This document shows, in pieces, positions 53,004-62,625 of a stretch of DNA of 64,000 bases. Positions within the stretch are counted from its first letter, which is position 1. The number at the start of each line of letters is the position of its first letter. The stretch is taken from assembly GCF_041380235.1 (NCBI RefSeq), contig NZ_JBGIYY010000001.1:124001-188000 (forward strand). The letters are read 5' to 3'. The DNA comes from Glaciecola sp041380235. Lineage in GTDB: Bacteria; Pseudomonadota; Gammaproteobacteria; Enterobacterales; Alteromonadaceae. The notes below the pieces were generated by a model. That model searched no databases, was not told the origin of the DNA, and saw only the letters and a program-made list of their open reading frames with translations. A program made the position numbers and the translations under genes.

Positions 53004-53747
53004 ATGGATAAGTTACTCTACATTGCAGCAAGCGGGGCCAATCAAGACCTACTGGCCACTGCCGTGCGTGCCAACAATCTGGCGAATGCCCAAACCAACG
53101 GTTTTAAAGCGCAGCTTGAACAGGCGCGCGCAATGCCGGCATACGGCGAAGGTTTGCCGTCTCGGGTATTTAGCATGACCGAAAGCCCAAGTAACAACTA
53201 CGATGGCGGTCCGATGATCACCACCGACCGCCCACTCGATGTGGCCATACAAGGTGAAGGTTGGTTTACCGTACAAAGTCCTGAAGGCGGCGAGGCCTTA
53301 ACCCGCAACGGTAATTTCAGCATGACCGCCGAGGGCGCCTTGCAGGATTCAAAAGGTAATTTAGTCCTCGGCGAAAATGGCCCAGTATTCTTACCCATTC
53401 CGATTCAAAATATCACTATAGCCGGTGATGGCACCATCTCAACTCAACTCCAAGGCGCGCCTCAAAATGCCATTGAAGAAGTGGGCCGTTTGAAACTAGT
53501 GAATCCTGAAATTGATCAAATTAAACGCAGAGAAGACGGCCTTTTTGAATTAAAAGACGGCGGTTTTGCACAGCAAGATATTAATGTGGGCGTGCGCTCA
53601 GGCATGCTTGAGGGCTCAAACGTCAACGCTATTGAAGAAATGGTGCAGATGATCAGCTTGCAGCGTCATTACGAAATGCAGGTAAAACTAATGAACAAAG
53701 CGGATCAACTATCGATGCGCGGCAACATGTTACTCAGATTCATTTAA
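53004..53747 (+). CDS. flgF: Flagellar proximal rod protein FlgF
   Basis: 247 residues from ATG 53004; a GTG at 52989 extends the frame by five codons but FlgF proteins normally open MDKLLYIAASGANQD. Rod signature: VRANNLANAQTNGFKAQLEQARAMP, then RPLDVAIQGEGWFTVQSPEGGEALTRNG, ending SNVNAIEEMVQMISLQRHYEMQVKLMNKAD. It is the first gene of flgFGHIJKL. Confidence 0.94.
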   Translation: MDKLLYIAASGANQDLLATAVRANNLANAQTNGFKAQLEQARAMPAYGEGLPSRVFSMTESPSNNYDGGPMITTDRPLDVAIQGEGWFTVQSPEGGEALTRNGNFSMTAEGALQDSKGNLVLGENGPVFLPIPIQNITIAGDGTISTQLQGAPQNAIEEVGRLKLVNPEIDQIKRREDGLFELKDGGFAQQDINVGVRSGMLEGSNVNAIEEMVQMISLQRHYEMQVKLMNKADQLSMRGNMLLRFI

Positions 53748-53778
53748 TAGCGAATATTAATCGCTTAAGGTATTTAAT

Positions 53779-54567
53779 ATGCATCCAGCTCTATGGATTA
53801 GTAAAACCGGTTTAGACGCCGCGCAAACAGACGTTGCGGTAGTATCAAACAACCTAGCCAACGCCAGTACTATCGGCTTTAAAAAAGACCGTGCGGTATT
53901 TGAAGACTTGCTCTATCAAAATATCAATCAGCCCGGTGGCCGCAGTTCAGCTGACACTGAATTGCCCTCAGGTTTAATGCTCGGCGCAGGCTCTAAAGTG
54001 GTTGCTACGCAAAAGACCCATACCCAAGGGAATTTGCTGACTACGGAAAATGCTCTTGATATGTCTATACAGGGGAAAGGCTTTTTTGAAATACAAATGC
54101 CAGATGGCAGTTTGTCTTATACCCGCAATGGTCAGTTTACGCTGAACGATCAGGGGCAGATGGTTACGCCGGGAGCCGGTTTTGTGCTCCAACCAGTCAT
54201 TACGCTGCCGCCAGATGCACAGCAAATCACCATTTCTCAAGACGGTGAAGTATCCGCGCAGTTAAGAGGGCAGGCCGAGCCACAGGTACTTGGACAGCTT
54301 AACATTACCGATTTTATTAACCCTGCAGGCTTACAGCCAGTTGGACAAAACCTGTATGTAGAAACCGCAGTATCGGGTGCGCCAGTGCAAGGTGTCCCTG
54401 GACTTGAAGGTTTAGGCACAGTAGCCCAAGGCACCTTGGAAACATCTAACGTCAACGTTACTGAAGAGCTAGTGAACCTAATTGAAAGCCAGCGCCTGTA
54501 TGAAATGAACTCAAAAGTTATTTCATCGGTTGACCAAATGCTTGGTCAGGTTATTCAGCAGTTATAA
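53779..54567 (+). CDS. flgG: Flagellar distal rod protein FlgG
   Basis: 262 residues, the standard FlgG length. MHPALWISKTGLDAAQTDVAVVSNNLANASTIGFKKDRAVFEDLLYQNINQPGG at the start and TLETSNVNVTEELVNLIESQRLYEMNSKVISSVDQMLGQVIQQL at the end are diagnostic of FlgG, the main subunit of the distal rod. AAGGT lies 7 bases before the ATG. Confidence 0.95.
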   Translation: MHPALWISKTGLDAAQTDVAVVSNNLANASTIGFKKDRAVFEDLLYQNINQPGGRSSADTELPSGLMLGAGSKVVATQKTHTQGNLLTTENALDMSIQGKGFFEIQMPDGSLSYTRNGQFTLNDQGQMVTPGAGFVLQPVITLPPDAQQITISQDGEVSAQLRGQAEPQVLGQLNITDFINPAGLQPVGQNLYVETAVSGAPVQGVPGLEGLGTVAQGTLETSNVNVTEELVNLIESQRLYEMNSKVISSVDQMLGQVIQQL

Positions 54568-54577
54568 GAGGTTTAAG

Positions 54578-55264
54578 ATGAAAATTCACTCAATACTATT
54601 GCTTGCTTGCATGATTGGCTTAAGCGCTTGCAACACCACACCGGTGGAACCGATTGCCGCAAACGATCCGTTTTATGCGCCCGCTGTTCCGGTGTTTAAA
54701 CGTGAGCAAATTGCACAAGATGGCAGCTTGTTTACTGCAGCCATGGCAAACAGTCTGTATTCAGACGTAAAGGCCCGCAGAGTAGGTGACATTATCACTG
54801 TGCGTCTGAGTGAGAATACTAATGCAACAAAACGAGCGGGTACGGTATCGTCTAAAGAGACCAACGTAGACGTTCAACCTATTATTGGTTTAGGGGGCAA
54901 TGCCCTGCAGATTGGTCCTGAGGCTATTCAACTCGGTGTTGATTCACGCAATGAATTTAATGGCGATGCACAAGCTACCCAGAGTAATAGCCTGCAAGGC
55001 AACATCTCAGTTACGGTGGTTGATGTTCTGCCTAACCAAAATCTTATAATTCGCGGTGAAAAGTGGCTAACTTTAAACAATGGTGACGAATATATTCGTT
55101 TAACCGGCGTCATTCGACCCGCAGATATTACCCCAACCAATGAAGTGCAATCTAATAAAATCGCCAATGCCCGTATTCAATATAGCGGCACCGGCAGCTT
55201 TGCAAGAGCCCAAGAAAAAGGGTGGCTATCGCAGTTCTTTTCTTCTACATGGTGGCCATTATGA
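54578..55264 (+). CDS. flgH: Flagellar L-ring lipoprotein FlgH
   Basis: 228 residues from ATG 54578 (AGAGG upstream; the open frame from 54530 overlaps flgG and is not used). The signal peptide ends in the lipobox LSAC (Cys18), anchoring it in the outer membrane where it forms the L ring. ADGITVRL-type features appear as RVGDIITVRLSENTNATKRAG, then VDSRNEFNGDAQATQSN, LRGEKWL-like LIIRGEKWLTLNNGDEYIRLTGVIRP and a C-terminal QEKGWLSQFFSSTWWPL. Its stop overlaps the flgI start. Confidence 0.94.
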   Translation: MKIHSILLLACMIGLSACNTTPVEPIAANDPFYAPAVPVFKREQIAQDGSLFTAAMANSLYSDVKARRVGDIITVRLSENTNATKRAGTVSSKETNVDVQPIIGLGGNALQIGPEAIQLGVDSRNEFNGDAQATQSNSLQGNISVTVVDVLPNQNLIIRGEKWLTLNNGDEYIRLTGVIRPADITPTNEVQSNKIANARIQYSGTGSFARAQEKGWLSQFFSSTWWPL

Positions 55265-56391
55265 GTCGTTTAACGAATGTTTATGCTTGGGCGCTAGTGC
55301 TAGTTTTTACTTTGAGCGCGGTGTTTCCAGCATACAGTGGACAGCGTATCAAAGATTTAGCCAGCATTCAGGGCGTGCGTTCAAATCAACTCGTAGGCTA
55401 TGGTTTGGTAGTAGGTTTGCCGGGTACGGGAGAAACCAGTCCGTTTACCGAACAATCATTTAGAACCATGCTCGAGAACTTCGGTATTAGCTTGGATGCT
55501 AATGTAAAACCCAAAATACGCAATGTAGCCGCGGTAGCGGTGCATGCAGAGCTACCTGCGTTTACCAAACCAGGCCAAACAATTGATATTACGGTGTCAT
55601 CAGTGGGCGAGGCAGCAAGTCTCCAGGGCGGTACTTTATTACAAACGTTTTTGCGAGGATTAGATGGCGAAGTCTATGCCGTTGCCCAAGGCTCTTTAGT
55701 GGTGTCTGGGTTTGGTGTGCAGGGCAACGATGGCTCTCGAATTGTCAGTAATACGCCAACGGTGGGCACCATTGCCAACGGCGCAACAGTTGAGCGTTCA
55801 GTGCCAAGCGGTCTGATGCAAAATGATTATTTGACCTTGAACTTGCATAGTCCTGATTTTAGCACCGCGCAAGCCATGTCTGATGAAATAAACCGACGTT
55901 TAGGTGCTGATCCGAAAAATGGCTTTGCTATTGCATCGCCTTTAGATGCGGCATCAGTAAGAGTCACTGCGCCTCGCGACGTTGCCCAGCGTGTAGGCTT
56001 TTTAGCGACTATCGAAAACTTCGAGTTTGTGCCAGCAACCGCACCGGCACGCATCGTGGTAAACAGCCGAACAGGCACCATTGTGATTGGACAAGACGTC
56101 AGATTAATGCCGGCTGCGATCACCCATGGTGGTTTAACCGTTACTATTTCAGAAGACCCTCAGATAGTTCAGCCTAACGCCTTTGCCGGTGGCGAAACCG
56201 CCATAGTCTCTCAATCGATAGTAGATGTAAGCTTAGATGACAGCAGAATGTTTAAATTTGATCCGGGGGTAACTCTCGACCAGTTAGTGCGCGCAGTCAA
56301 TGAAATTGGTGCGGCGCCGGGCGACTTAATGGCCATATTAGAGGCGCTTCGTCAGGCTGGTGCTTTGCAGGGCGAATTGATAGTTATATAG
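55261..56391 (+). CDS. flgI: Flagellar P-ring protein FlgI
   Basis: 376 residues from ATG 55261, which overlaps the flgH stop as ATGA. A Sec signal peptide (WALVLVFTLSAVFPAYS) precedes RIKDLASIQGVRSNQLVGYGLVVGLPGTGE, the FlgI hallmark. GGTLLQTFLRGLDGEVYAVAQGSL and the closing PGDLMAILEALRQAGALQGELIVI are also typical. FlgI forms the P ring in the peptidoglycan layer with help from FlgA, encoded upstream. Confidence 0.95.
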   Translation: MSRLTNVYAWALVLVFTLSAVFPAYSGQRIKDLASIQGVRSNQLVGYGLVVGLPGTGETSPFTEQSFRTMLENFGISLDANVKPKIRNVAAVAVHAELPAFTKPGQTIDITVSSVGEAASLQGGTLLQTFLRGLDGEVYAVAQGSLVVSGFGVQGNDGSRIVSNTPTVGTIANGATVERSVPSGLMQNDYLTLNLHSPDFSTAQAMSDEINRRLGADPKNGFAIASPLDAASVRVTAPRDVAQRVGFLATIENFEFVPATAPARIVVNSRTGTIVIGQDVRLMPAAITHGGLTVTISEDPQIVQPNAFAGGETAIVSQSIVDVSLDDSRMFKFDPGVTLDQLVRAVNEIGAAPGDLMAILEALRQAGALQGELIVI

Positions 56392-56472
56392 GCTAGGCCT
56401 TTGCAATGAATTGCAAAACGTACATCGAATTATGGCTACTAGGGTCTAACAAAAATAGATAACGGAAATACC

Positions 56473-57462
56473 ATGGACTTATCTTCTAACATGAAATCAA
56501 AGCTCGAGATGTCGCGGTCAGTACATGACCTTGGCAGTCTTGATACCTTGCGTTCTGCGGCTAAATCAGGAGATGAGGGCGCACTAGAGGAAGCGGCTAA
56601 GCAATTTGAAGCGATATTTGTACAAATGTTGCTGAAGTCTATGCGTAAAGCCCAAGAGGCCCTCGCCGACAAAGACAGTCCATTTAATTCTGAGCAAGTA
56701 AAATTTTATCGCGGCATGCATGATCAGCAGCTAGCTACTGATTTGTCTACGCAAGGCAGCATTGGCTTGGCAGATGTCATCGTGCAGCAAATGAGTGTCA
56801 ATAAAGGTGTAATGCCAGCTGGCGCGGTACGTAACGACGCCGATCTGTCTATTCTTAATCGCAATGCAGCGTTAAGAGCACAATATCGGGAAACTGAAGC
56901 TCTGGAGCTTGCTGCACTTAAAACAGCAAACCTAGGTCTTGATCAACAGCTGCAAGAACCATTGAACATACCAACAAAGCGGGCTGCGTTCGACTCACCT
57001 AAAGAGTTTGTGCAGTCACTTTATCCTCAGGCACAGGCTGCCGCTGAGCGTTTAGGCATATCTGCAAAGGCGTTGATTGCTCAAGCTGCAGTTGAAACTG
57101 GATGGGGAAAATTCATGATCCATCAGGGCGATGGCAATAATGCTCACAATCTATTTGGGATCAAAGCAGACAGGCGCTGGAATGGCGATAAGGCTGTAGT
57201 TGACACTCTCGAATTTGAAAACAATCTGCCGCAAAAGCAACAGGCGGCCTTTAGAAGTTACAGCAATTTCTCTGATTCGCTGCACGACTATGTGGACTTC
57301 GTGCGCTCGAATCCTAGATACGAGCAAGCATTAGAGAAAACCAGTGCGCCACAAGAATACTTCAATGAACTGCAAAAGGCTGGCTATGCCACCGATCCCC
57401 AATATGCCGACAAAATTATGTCGGTATACAATAGTGCAACTATGAGTGAGCTATTACCATGA
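56473..57462 (+). CDS. flgJ: Flagellar rod-assembly muramidase FlgJ
   Basis: 329 residues in two domains. The N-terminal rod-cap domain (about 30-110) has EAAKQFEAIFVQMLLKSMRKA and EQVKFYRGMHDQQLATDLS. The C-terminal glucosaminidase domain (about 170-325) has LIAQAAVETGWGKF, with the catalytic Glu, and NLFGIKADRRWNGDKA. It opens the peptidoglycan for the growing rod. An 81-base gap separates it from flgI, and its stop overlaps the flgK start by 4 bases. Confidence 0.95.
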   Translation: MDLSSNMKSKLEMSRSVHDLGSLDTLRSAAKSGDEGALEEAAKQFEAIFVQMLLKSMRKAQEALADKDSPFNSEQVKFYRGMHDQQLATDLSTQGSIGLADVIVQQMSVNKGVMPAGAVRNDADLSILNRNAALRAQYRETEALELAALKTANLGLDQQLQEPLNIPTKRAAFDSPKEFVQSLYPQAQAAAERLGISAKALIAQAAVETGWGKFMIHQGDGNNAHNLFGIKADRRWNGDKAVVDTLEFENNLPQKQQAAFRSYSNFSDSLHDYVDFVRSNPRYEQALEKTSAPQEYFNELQKAGYATDPQYADKIMSVYNSATMSELLP

Positions 57463-59612
57463 TTCGAAATGCCGACTTATTTTCGATTGCTAAAACCGGT
57501 ATCAATGCTAGCAACAAGTTGCTCAATACCACTTCAAACAATATCGCTAATGTTAACAGCGAAGGCTACATCAGGGAGCGCACGACCTTTAGCAGCAGCT
57601 TAAACGGCGGTGTAGATTTTGGCTTCACTGATAGGGTGTTTGATGTTTTTGCGCAAAACCAACTGCGTCGCGACACCTCCGTTGTCGGCGAAGCTCAAGC
57701 CTTTTATGATCGCGTAGAAGGTCTAGACAGAATTTTAGCCAGCGAGGCAAACAGTATTGCCACGGCGATGACGAGCTTTTTTGGCGCCATTCAAACCGCA
57801 GCAGATGATCCAACTAACTTACCTTCTCGTGTCGCAATCATGGGACAAGCCTCTGGGGTGATGAATCGAATCAAACAGTTGGGCGAGTTCATGAAGGCCA
57901 AAGAAGATGAAGCTGAGCTACAGATACAACAATCGGTTGACCGAGCCAATGGACTGATTAACCAAATTGGCAATTTGAATGAGGCAATTCAGATAGCTAG
58001 AGGCTCATCGGTTGTTGATACGCCAGCAAAACTGATGAACCAAAGAGACAAAGCCATTTTAGACCTATCAAAAATTGTTGCGCTAGATGTGCGTAACAGT
58101 CCAAATGGGGATGCTGGTTTAGTCGTTAACCTAACTTCAGGTGAGTCATTGGTAATGGCCGACGGCACTTTTAATGTCTTTGCGGTTGGCGGTGAGCCCG
58201 ACTACACCAATCGTCAGTTAACCTTACAAACCAGTTTTAATTCACCGACTAAAAACGAATCATCCATCAATATATTAGAAGAGAACATTGGCGGCGGTTT
58301 AGGCGGCTTATTTGAATATCGAGAAAAAGTCTTAGAGCCTGCTCAGCGAGAGCTTGGAAAGCTCGCGACGACCCTAGCCGATGCAATAAATACACAGAAC
58401 CGCCAGGGCATGGATATTGATCAGCAGTTAGGCAGTGATATTTTTAAAATCGCCGAGTTTAGGTCAATCAATTATCCTCAAAATAGTGATTTAAGCCTGC
58501 AGGTTAAAGGGAGAGTCATTCCTGGTGGCAGCGCTGAAATTACTAATAACGATTACAAAGTAACGGTGTTAAATACGCCTAGCGGCAGTCCAGCTAGTTT
58601 TGATGTGGAAGTCATGACCGTTAAAAGCGACGGCAGACCTCAGCTAGACAGCAGCGGTAACCCTATTACCCAGACCTTAACGGTAAATGCGCAATCTGGA
58701 GTGTTTAACGCAACGATTGGCGGCATGGAATTAGAGTTTGCAAGCGGCGCTCAATATGCAGTAGGAGACAGGTTTTTAGTGCAGCCAACCCGAGTGGCAG
58801 CGGCTAACTTAAGTATGGCAACTACTCGCTCAGAGGACTGGGCCTTTGCAAAACCCATCAGAATAGACACTGGCGCAAACAATTTAGGCGACGCGAAGTT
58901 AATCAGTACTAAGATTACAAATTCGAACGTTGATCTAAGTTTTGCTACACAAGGAGCTTCGGCTTTTGATGGTGCGGGGGCATTGCAAACGCTGGCAAAT
59001 TCTCCGTCAGCCACGTTTGGTGCACCAGTGACTATTCGCTTTACAGCCAATGATGAATATCAAGTCTTAGATAATTCCTCGCCGGCAAACGTCATTAGTA
59101 CCGTATCGGGAGTCACCGATTTAAATAATTTGATAGGACAAGCAAAAGCTAACGGCTCGCCAGCATGGCCTGCTGAATTTAGCGCACTCACCGATTACCC
59201 GGGTTATGACTTATCTTTGCAGGGGGAGCCTAAACCTGGCGACAGCTTTGATATTGCATATAATGTTGATGGTATAAATGATAATCGAAACGCGGTTGAA
59301 TTCGCACAGCTCCAACAGCTCGACATCGTTCGCCAAGGCAGCGCCTCAAATAATAGCAAAACCACCTTAAATGAAGCCTATGCATCATTGGTTGGGTTTG
59401 TCGGTTCAGCAACATCAAATGCTAGTGTGAATTTAGAAGCCGCAAAAGTAATGGAAGCACAGTCTTCCGAATGGTTTGAATCCACTTCGGGTGTGAGCTT
59501 AGATGAAGAAGCCGCAAACCTGATTCAATTTCAACAGTCCTACGCCGCAGCTGCACAAATACTTAGTTCAGCACGCGATATGTTCGATACCATATTATCG
59601 GTTACTAGGTAG
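57459..59612 (+). CDS. flgK: Hook-filament junction protein FlgK (HAP1)
   Basis: 717 residues, longer than the 547 of E. coli because of an enlarged central region (about 330-640) that is exposed on the junction. Start MIRNADLFSIAKTGINASNKLLNTTSNNIANVNSEGYIRERTTF and end GVSLDEEAANLIQFQQSYAAAAQILSSARDMFDTILSVTR are the paired helices of FlgK. It connects hook and filament and is escorted by FlgN. It is coupled to flgJ through an ATGA overlap. Confidence 0.95.
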   Translation: MIRNADLFSIAKTGINASNKLLNTTSNNIANVNSEGYIRERTTFSSSLNGGVDFGFTDRVFDVFAQNQLRRDTSVVGEAQAFYDRVEGLDRILASEANSIATAMTSFFGAIQTAADDPTNLPSRVAIMGQASGVMNRIKQLGEFMKAKEDEAELQIQQSVDRANGLINQIGNLNEAIQIARGSSVVDTPAKLMNQRDKAILDLSKIVALDVRNSPNGDAGLVVNLTSGESLVMADGTFNVFAVGGEPDYTNRQLTLQTSFNSPTKNESSINILEENIGGGLGGLFEYREKVLEPAQRELGKLATTLADAINTQNRQGMDIDQQLGSDIFKIAEFRSINYPQNSDLSLQVKGRVIPGGSAEITNNDYKVTVLNTPSGSPASFDVEVMTVKSDGRPQLDSSGNPITQTLTVNAQSGVFNATIGGMELEFASGAQYAVGDRFLVQPTRVAAANLSMATTRSEDWAFAKPIRIDTGANNLGDAKLISTKITNSNVDLSFATQGASAFDGAGALQTLANSPSATFGAPVTIRFTANDEYQVLDNSSPANVISTVSGVTDLNNLIGQAKANGSPAWPAEFSALTDYPGYDLSLQGEPKPGDSFDIAYNVDGINDNRNAVEFAQLQQLDIVRQGSASNNSKTTLNEAYASLVGFVGSATSNASVNLEAAKVMEAQSSEWFESTSGVSLDEEAANLIQFQQSYAAAAQILSSARDMFDTILSVTR

Positions 59613-59628
59613 TGTTTAGAGAGACTAT

Positions 59629-60852
59629 ATGAGAGTTACAACGAATTTAATATTTGACCAAAATATGCGAGCTATAAATACCAGCCAGGGTCAGCTTTCT
59701 GATATTCAGAGTCAGCTCGCTAGCGGTAAGCGTTTGCTCAGGCCATCCGATGATCCAGTTGGTGCGTCTCAGGTGATTCGCCTCACTGAAGAACTTGATA
59801 AAATCACCCAATACAGCCGCAACATTGATTTAGCAAGCAGTAATTTAGAACTGCAAGAAACGTCTTTGCGAAGCATTAATGATGTGATGAATCGTGCAAG
59901 AGTACTAACTTTACAGTCGGGAAATGGCATATTTTCTCAACCCGACCGAGAAGCGGTAGCGGCAGAGATTGAGCAAATACGCAATCAAGTTATCGATTTA
60001 ATGAACACGCAGAATGCCAGCGGTGATTTTATTTTCGCTGGTTATCAATCTCAAAAGCAAGCATTTGCCTTTAATCCTGCCGATAGCACAAACCCGATAA
60101 TGTTCATGGGCGATGACGGCATCAACAAAGTGCAAATTTCTGATAGTGTCAACATTCAAACTACGAGTTCGGGTAAAGAACTCTTTGAAAATGTGCAGGG
60201 GCGTCTTAATTTTAATGTGTCAAACGTTAATGGCGCGACCTTAAGTGATTACACGATCCGGAATCAAGGAACCTTCGATTCTTTTCATCGCGCCAATTTT
60301 GATCCAGTAAATAACGCCAACAACCAATATGAATTGACCATTAGTGCTGCTAATCAAATTTCAGTGCGAAACGTCGGCACAAATACAGTGGTTGAAACAC
60401 TGCCATTTGTTGCAGGTGAGCTAACGTTGTTTCAAGGTATAGAATTGAACATTGATGGCGTGGCGGGTAACTCAGTTACGCTTGATTTAAATCGCCCAGA
60501 AAAACAAAACATTGCCGAAACACTGCATAAGATGACGCTAGCGTTAAACAATCCAAATCTTAGTGCCCAGGAGTTTTCATCTATCATTGATGATACCTTG
60601 GTGGGGATCGACAATGGTTTGAATAAAATGGCCCGAGAAAATTCTTCCATTGGCGCACGATTAAATATTGCCGAATCGGTCAAAAGCTCATTGTTAGATA
60701 GCGAAGTGACCAACTCCCAAGCTCGTTCAGCTATTCAAGATCTTGATTATGCGCAAGCATCGTCGGACTTTGCTCGACAAGAGACCGCACTAGAAGCTGC
60801 CTTTGCCAGTTTTCCTCGAATAGCCAACCTTTCTTTGTTTAATTTCCTTTAA
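59629..60852 (+). CDS. flgL: Hook-filament junction protein FlgL (HAP3)
   Basis: 407 residues with flagellin-like ends: MRVTTNLIFDQNMRAINTSQGQLSDIQSQLASGKRLLRPSDDPVGAS at the start and SARSAIQDLDYAQASSDFARQETALEAAFASF near the end. It is the second junction protein, between FlgK and the filament, and shares FlgN. It lies 16 bases after flgK and ends the operon; a strong terminator follows. Confidence 0.95.
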   Translation: MRVTTNLIFDQNMRAINTSQGQLSDIQSQLASGKRLLRPSDDPVGASQVIRLTEELDKITQYSRNIDLASSNLELQETSLRSINDVMNRARVLTLQSGNGIFSQPDREAVAAEIEQIRNQVIDLMNTQNASGDFIFAGYQSQKQAFAFNPADSTNPIMFMGDDGINKVQISDSVNIQTTSSGKELFENVQGRLNFNVSNVNGATLSDYTIRNQGTFDSFHRANFDPVNNANNQYELTISAANQISVRNVGTNTVVETLPFVAGELTLFQGIELNIDGVAGNSVTLDLNRPEKQNIAETLHKMTLALNNPNLSAQEFSSIIDDTLVGIDNGLNKMARENSSIGARLNIAESVKSSLLDSEVTNSQARSAIQDLDYAQASSDFARQETALEAAFASFPRIANLSLFNFL

Positions 60853-60990
60853 AACATTTAAGTTTGTGGGTCATTTTGCATGACCCCGGTCAATCCAGTA
60901 TTTTTTATTAAATTATTTTTTTCACTTAAAAAGTGGCTTTTTTTACCCTAAGCCACTGTTTTACAAACCCCAAAGCAGTGTTCACATTTT

Positions 60991-61029
60991 AAAGGCGGCA
61001 ATTTTTTGCCGCCTTTTGCTTTTTTTTTC
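60991..61029 (+). terminator. Terminator of the flgFGHIJKL operon
   Basis: An 11-bp stem AAAGGCGGCAA / TTGCCGCCTTT (60991-61016) with a TTTT loop is followed by TGC and nine T. A weaker hairpin (AGTGGCTT / AAGCCACT, 60932-60957) precedes it. Confidence 0.88.
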
Positions 61030-61039
61030 AAATTTAGAT

Positions 61040-61066
61040 TAAAGGGATCCCCGGCATTGTCGATAA
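61040..61066 (+). promoter_or_regulatory. Sigma-28 (FliA) promoter of flagellin gene 1
   Basis: TAAAGGGA (61040-61047), 11 bases, GTCGATAA (61059-61066), close to TAAAGTTT-N11-GCCGATAA. It gives a leader of about 120 bases before the flagellin ATG that contains several small hairpins. Confidence 0.82.
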
Positions 61067-61191
61067 AGTTTTCGAGAGAGCCAGTACATGTACTTTTCAA
61101 AAGTTGAAGAGTGATGTTCTACAATTTGTAAACAATACCGGAATCCGTCCGGCTGCCAGCAAGCGCTGGACTGAGAGTGTAGGAGAGACTT

Positions 61192-62013
61192 ATGTCTATG
61201 TTCGTCAATACTAACGTTTCAAGCTTAAACGCACAACGTCAGTTATTTAATTCAAGTAATTCATTAAACACGTCTTTTGAGCGTTTATCTTCTGGTATGA
61301 GAATCAACCGTGCGTCTGACGACGCCGCTGGTCTTCAGATTACAGACCGTATGACCACTCAAATCAATGGCTTAAACCAAGCCGTAAACAACGCAAATGA
61401 TGCTATTTCATTGGCGCAAACTGCTGAAGGCGCATTGGGTGAAACGACCAACGCACTACAGCGTATTCGCCAGCTAGCGGTTCAATCACAAAACGGCATT
61501 AACTCTGCCGATGACCGTTTAGCACTTCAAAAAGAAGTGTCAGCGTTGAAGTTCGAAATTTCTCGTATTAGTACCGATACTCAGTTCAACAAAGTAAACG
61601 TTCTTGACGGTGCGTTTTCTGCTAAGTTCTTGGTTGGCGCAAATGCTAACCAAAACATCTCAGTGAACTTATCTAGAGCTGGTGGCTATGGTGCTTCAAG
61701 CTTAATTGGTGCATTGTCTGTATCTTCTGTAGCAGGCGCTTCGGCGGCTATTGCAGCGCTTGATACCGCAATTTCTGCGGTGGGTGCATCACGTGCCGAC
61801 CTAGGTGCATTAACTAACCGCTTCCAGTCAACTATCCGTAATCTTTCTAACGTAGCGGAGAATATGTCTTCTGCTCGTTCACAGATTTTAGATACTGACT
61901 TTGCGAAAGAAACCGCTAACTTAACGAAGAACCAGATTCTTCAGCAAGCTAGCACTACAATCTTGTCTCAGGCAAATCAGCGTCCTCAGGCAGCATTGCA
62001 GCTTCTAGGTTAA
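61192..62013 (+). CDS. Flagellin 1
   Basis: 273 residues, a short flagellin of the polar-flagellum type. The N-terminal D0/D1 half (MFVNTNVSSLNAQRQLFNSSNSL, FERLSSGMRINRASDDAAGLQI) and the C-terminal half (FQSTIRNLSNVAENMSSARSQILDTDFAKETANLTKNQILQQASTTILSQANQRPQAAL) are complete, separated by a small variable region of about 60 residues. GGAGAG lies 5 bases before ATG 61192. It is driven by the sigma-28 promoter at 61040 and followed by a structured 3' region and a terminator. It is about 65-70% like flagellin 2 by eye. Confidence 0.95.
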   Translation: MSMFVNTNVSSLNAQRQLFNSSNSLNTSFERLSSGMRINRASDDAAGLQITDRMTTQINGLNQAVNNANDAISLAQTAEGALGETTNALQRIRQLAVQSQNGINSADDRLALQKEVSALKFEISRISTDTQFNKVNVLDGAFSAKFLVGANANQNISVNLSRAGGYGASSLIGALSVSSVAGASAAIAALDTAISAVGASRADLGALTNRFQSTIRNLSNVAENMSSARSQILDTDFAKETANLTKNQILQQASTTILSQANQRPQAALQLLG

Positions 62014-62042
62014 TAGCTCCTGGTAACACAAGTCGGACCCTA

Positions 62043-62117
62043 CTGTTTGGGGAATGAAGCCAGGAGGTAGTAACTTGTATTCACAAGCCAAACAGCACAA
62101 AGAGAGCGCTTACTCTT
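62043..62117 (+). other. Structured RNA element A after flagellin 1
   Basis: The stem CTGTTTGG (62043-62050) / CCAAACAG (62088-62095) encloses GCCAGGAGGTAGT (62059-62071) and a small CTTGT...ACAAG hairpin. A second hairpin, AAGAG...CTCTT (62100-62117), follows. The same layout with the same 13-nt internal motif but other stem bases recurs at 62626-62713. It lies in the 3' untranslated region of flagellin 1, before its terminator. Confidence 0.55.
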
Positions 62118-62132
62118 AAACACTGAGCGACT

Positions 62133-62171
62133 GGCCAGGCATTGCCTGGCCGCCTATTTCCCTCTTTTTTA
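62133..62171 (+). terminator. Terminator of flagellin gene 1
   Basis: GGCCAGGC (62133-62140) pairs with GCCTGGCC (62144-62151) across an ATT loop, followed by CCTATTTCCCTCTTTTTTATT. Confidence 0.82.
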
Positions 62172-62191
62172 TTCTAATTTAGTTTTATTGC

Positions 62192-62219
62192 TAAAGGTTT
62201 TCGCGTATCTGGACGATAA
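62192..62219 (+). promoter_or_regulatory. Possible sigma-28 promoter with a long leader to flagellin 2
   Basis: TAAAGGTT (62192-62199) and GACGATAA (62212-62219) match the FliA boxes, with a spacer of 12 rather than 11. It starts just after the flagellin 1 terminator and would give a leader of about 650 bases to flagellin 2 that contains element B. No better promoter was found closer to flagellin 2. Confidence 0.4.
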
Positions 62220-62625
62220 CTTATTCAAGCAGGGCAAAACATCAATAATAAAAACTAAAGACTCTGCATTGCATCCACTATAAAAACAATAGATGCATGT
62301 TGGCTCAGGTCAACAATAGCGTTAGGAAGAAAGAGTGAGTCGAAGGCCAAAATAGGTTTTCTATAAAAACCCACCAAAGCGAAATAATAGGGCGGTGATA
62401 TACCGATTATTACACAGGCTTTGCTGGGGAAAATTTCCTCACCCCATCATCAATAGATGAGCATCCTAATGCAAACAACACAGCAATGCAGATACATGAG
62501 TTATCTTTCGTTGCAAATAGAAAAATTTAAAAGCATGTAAACATGCAAAAACGCACATGGCGAGAAGGTTTAGTGCTGCCTGAAAAAGGTAACTCAAGGG
62601 AAGTTGAAAAATAATACGCTGAACT

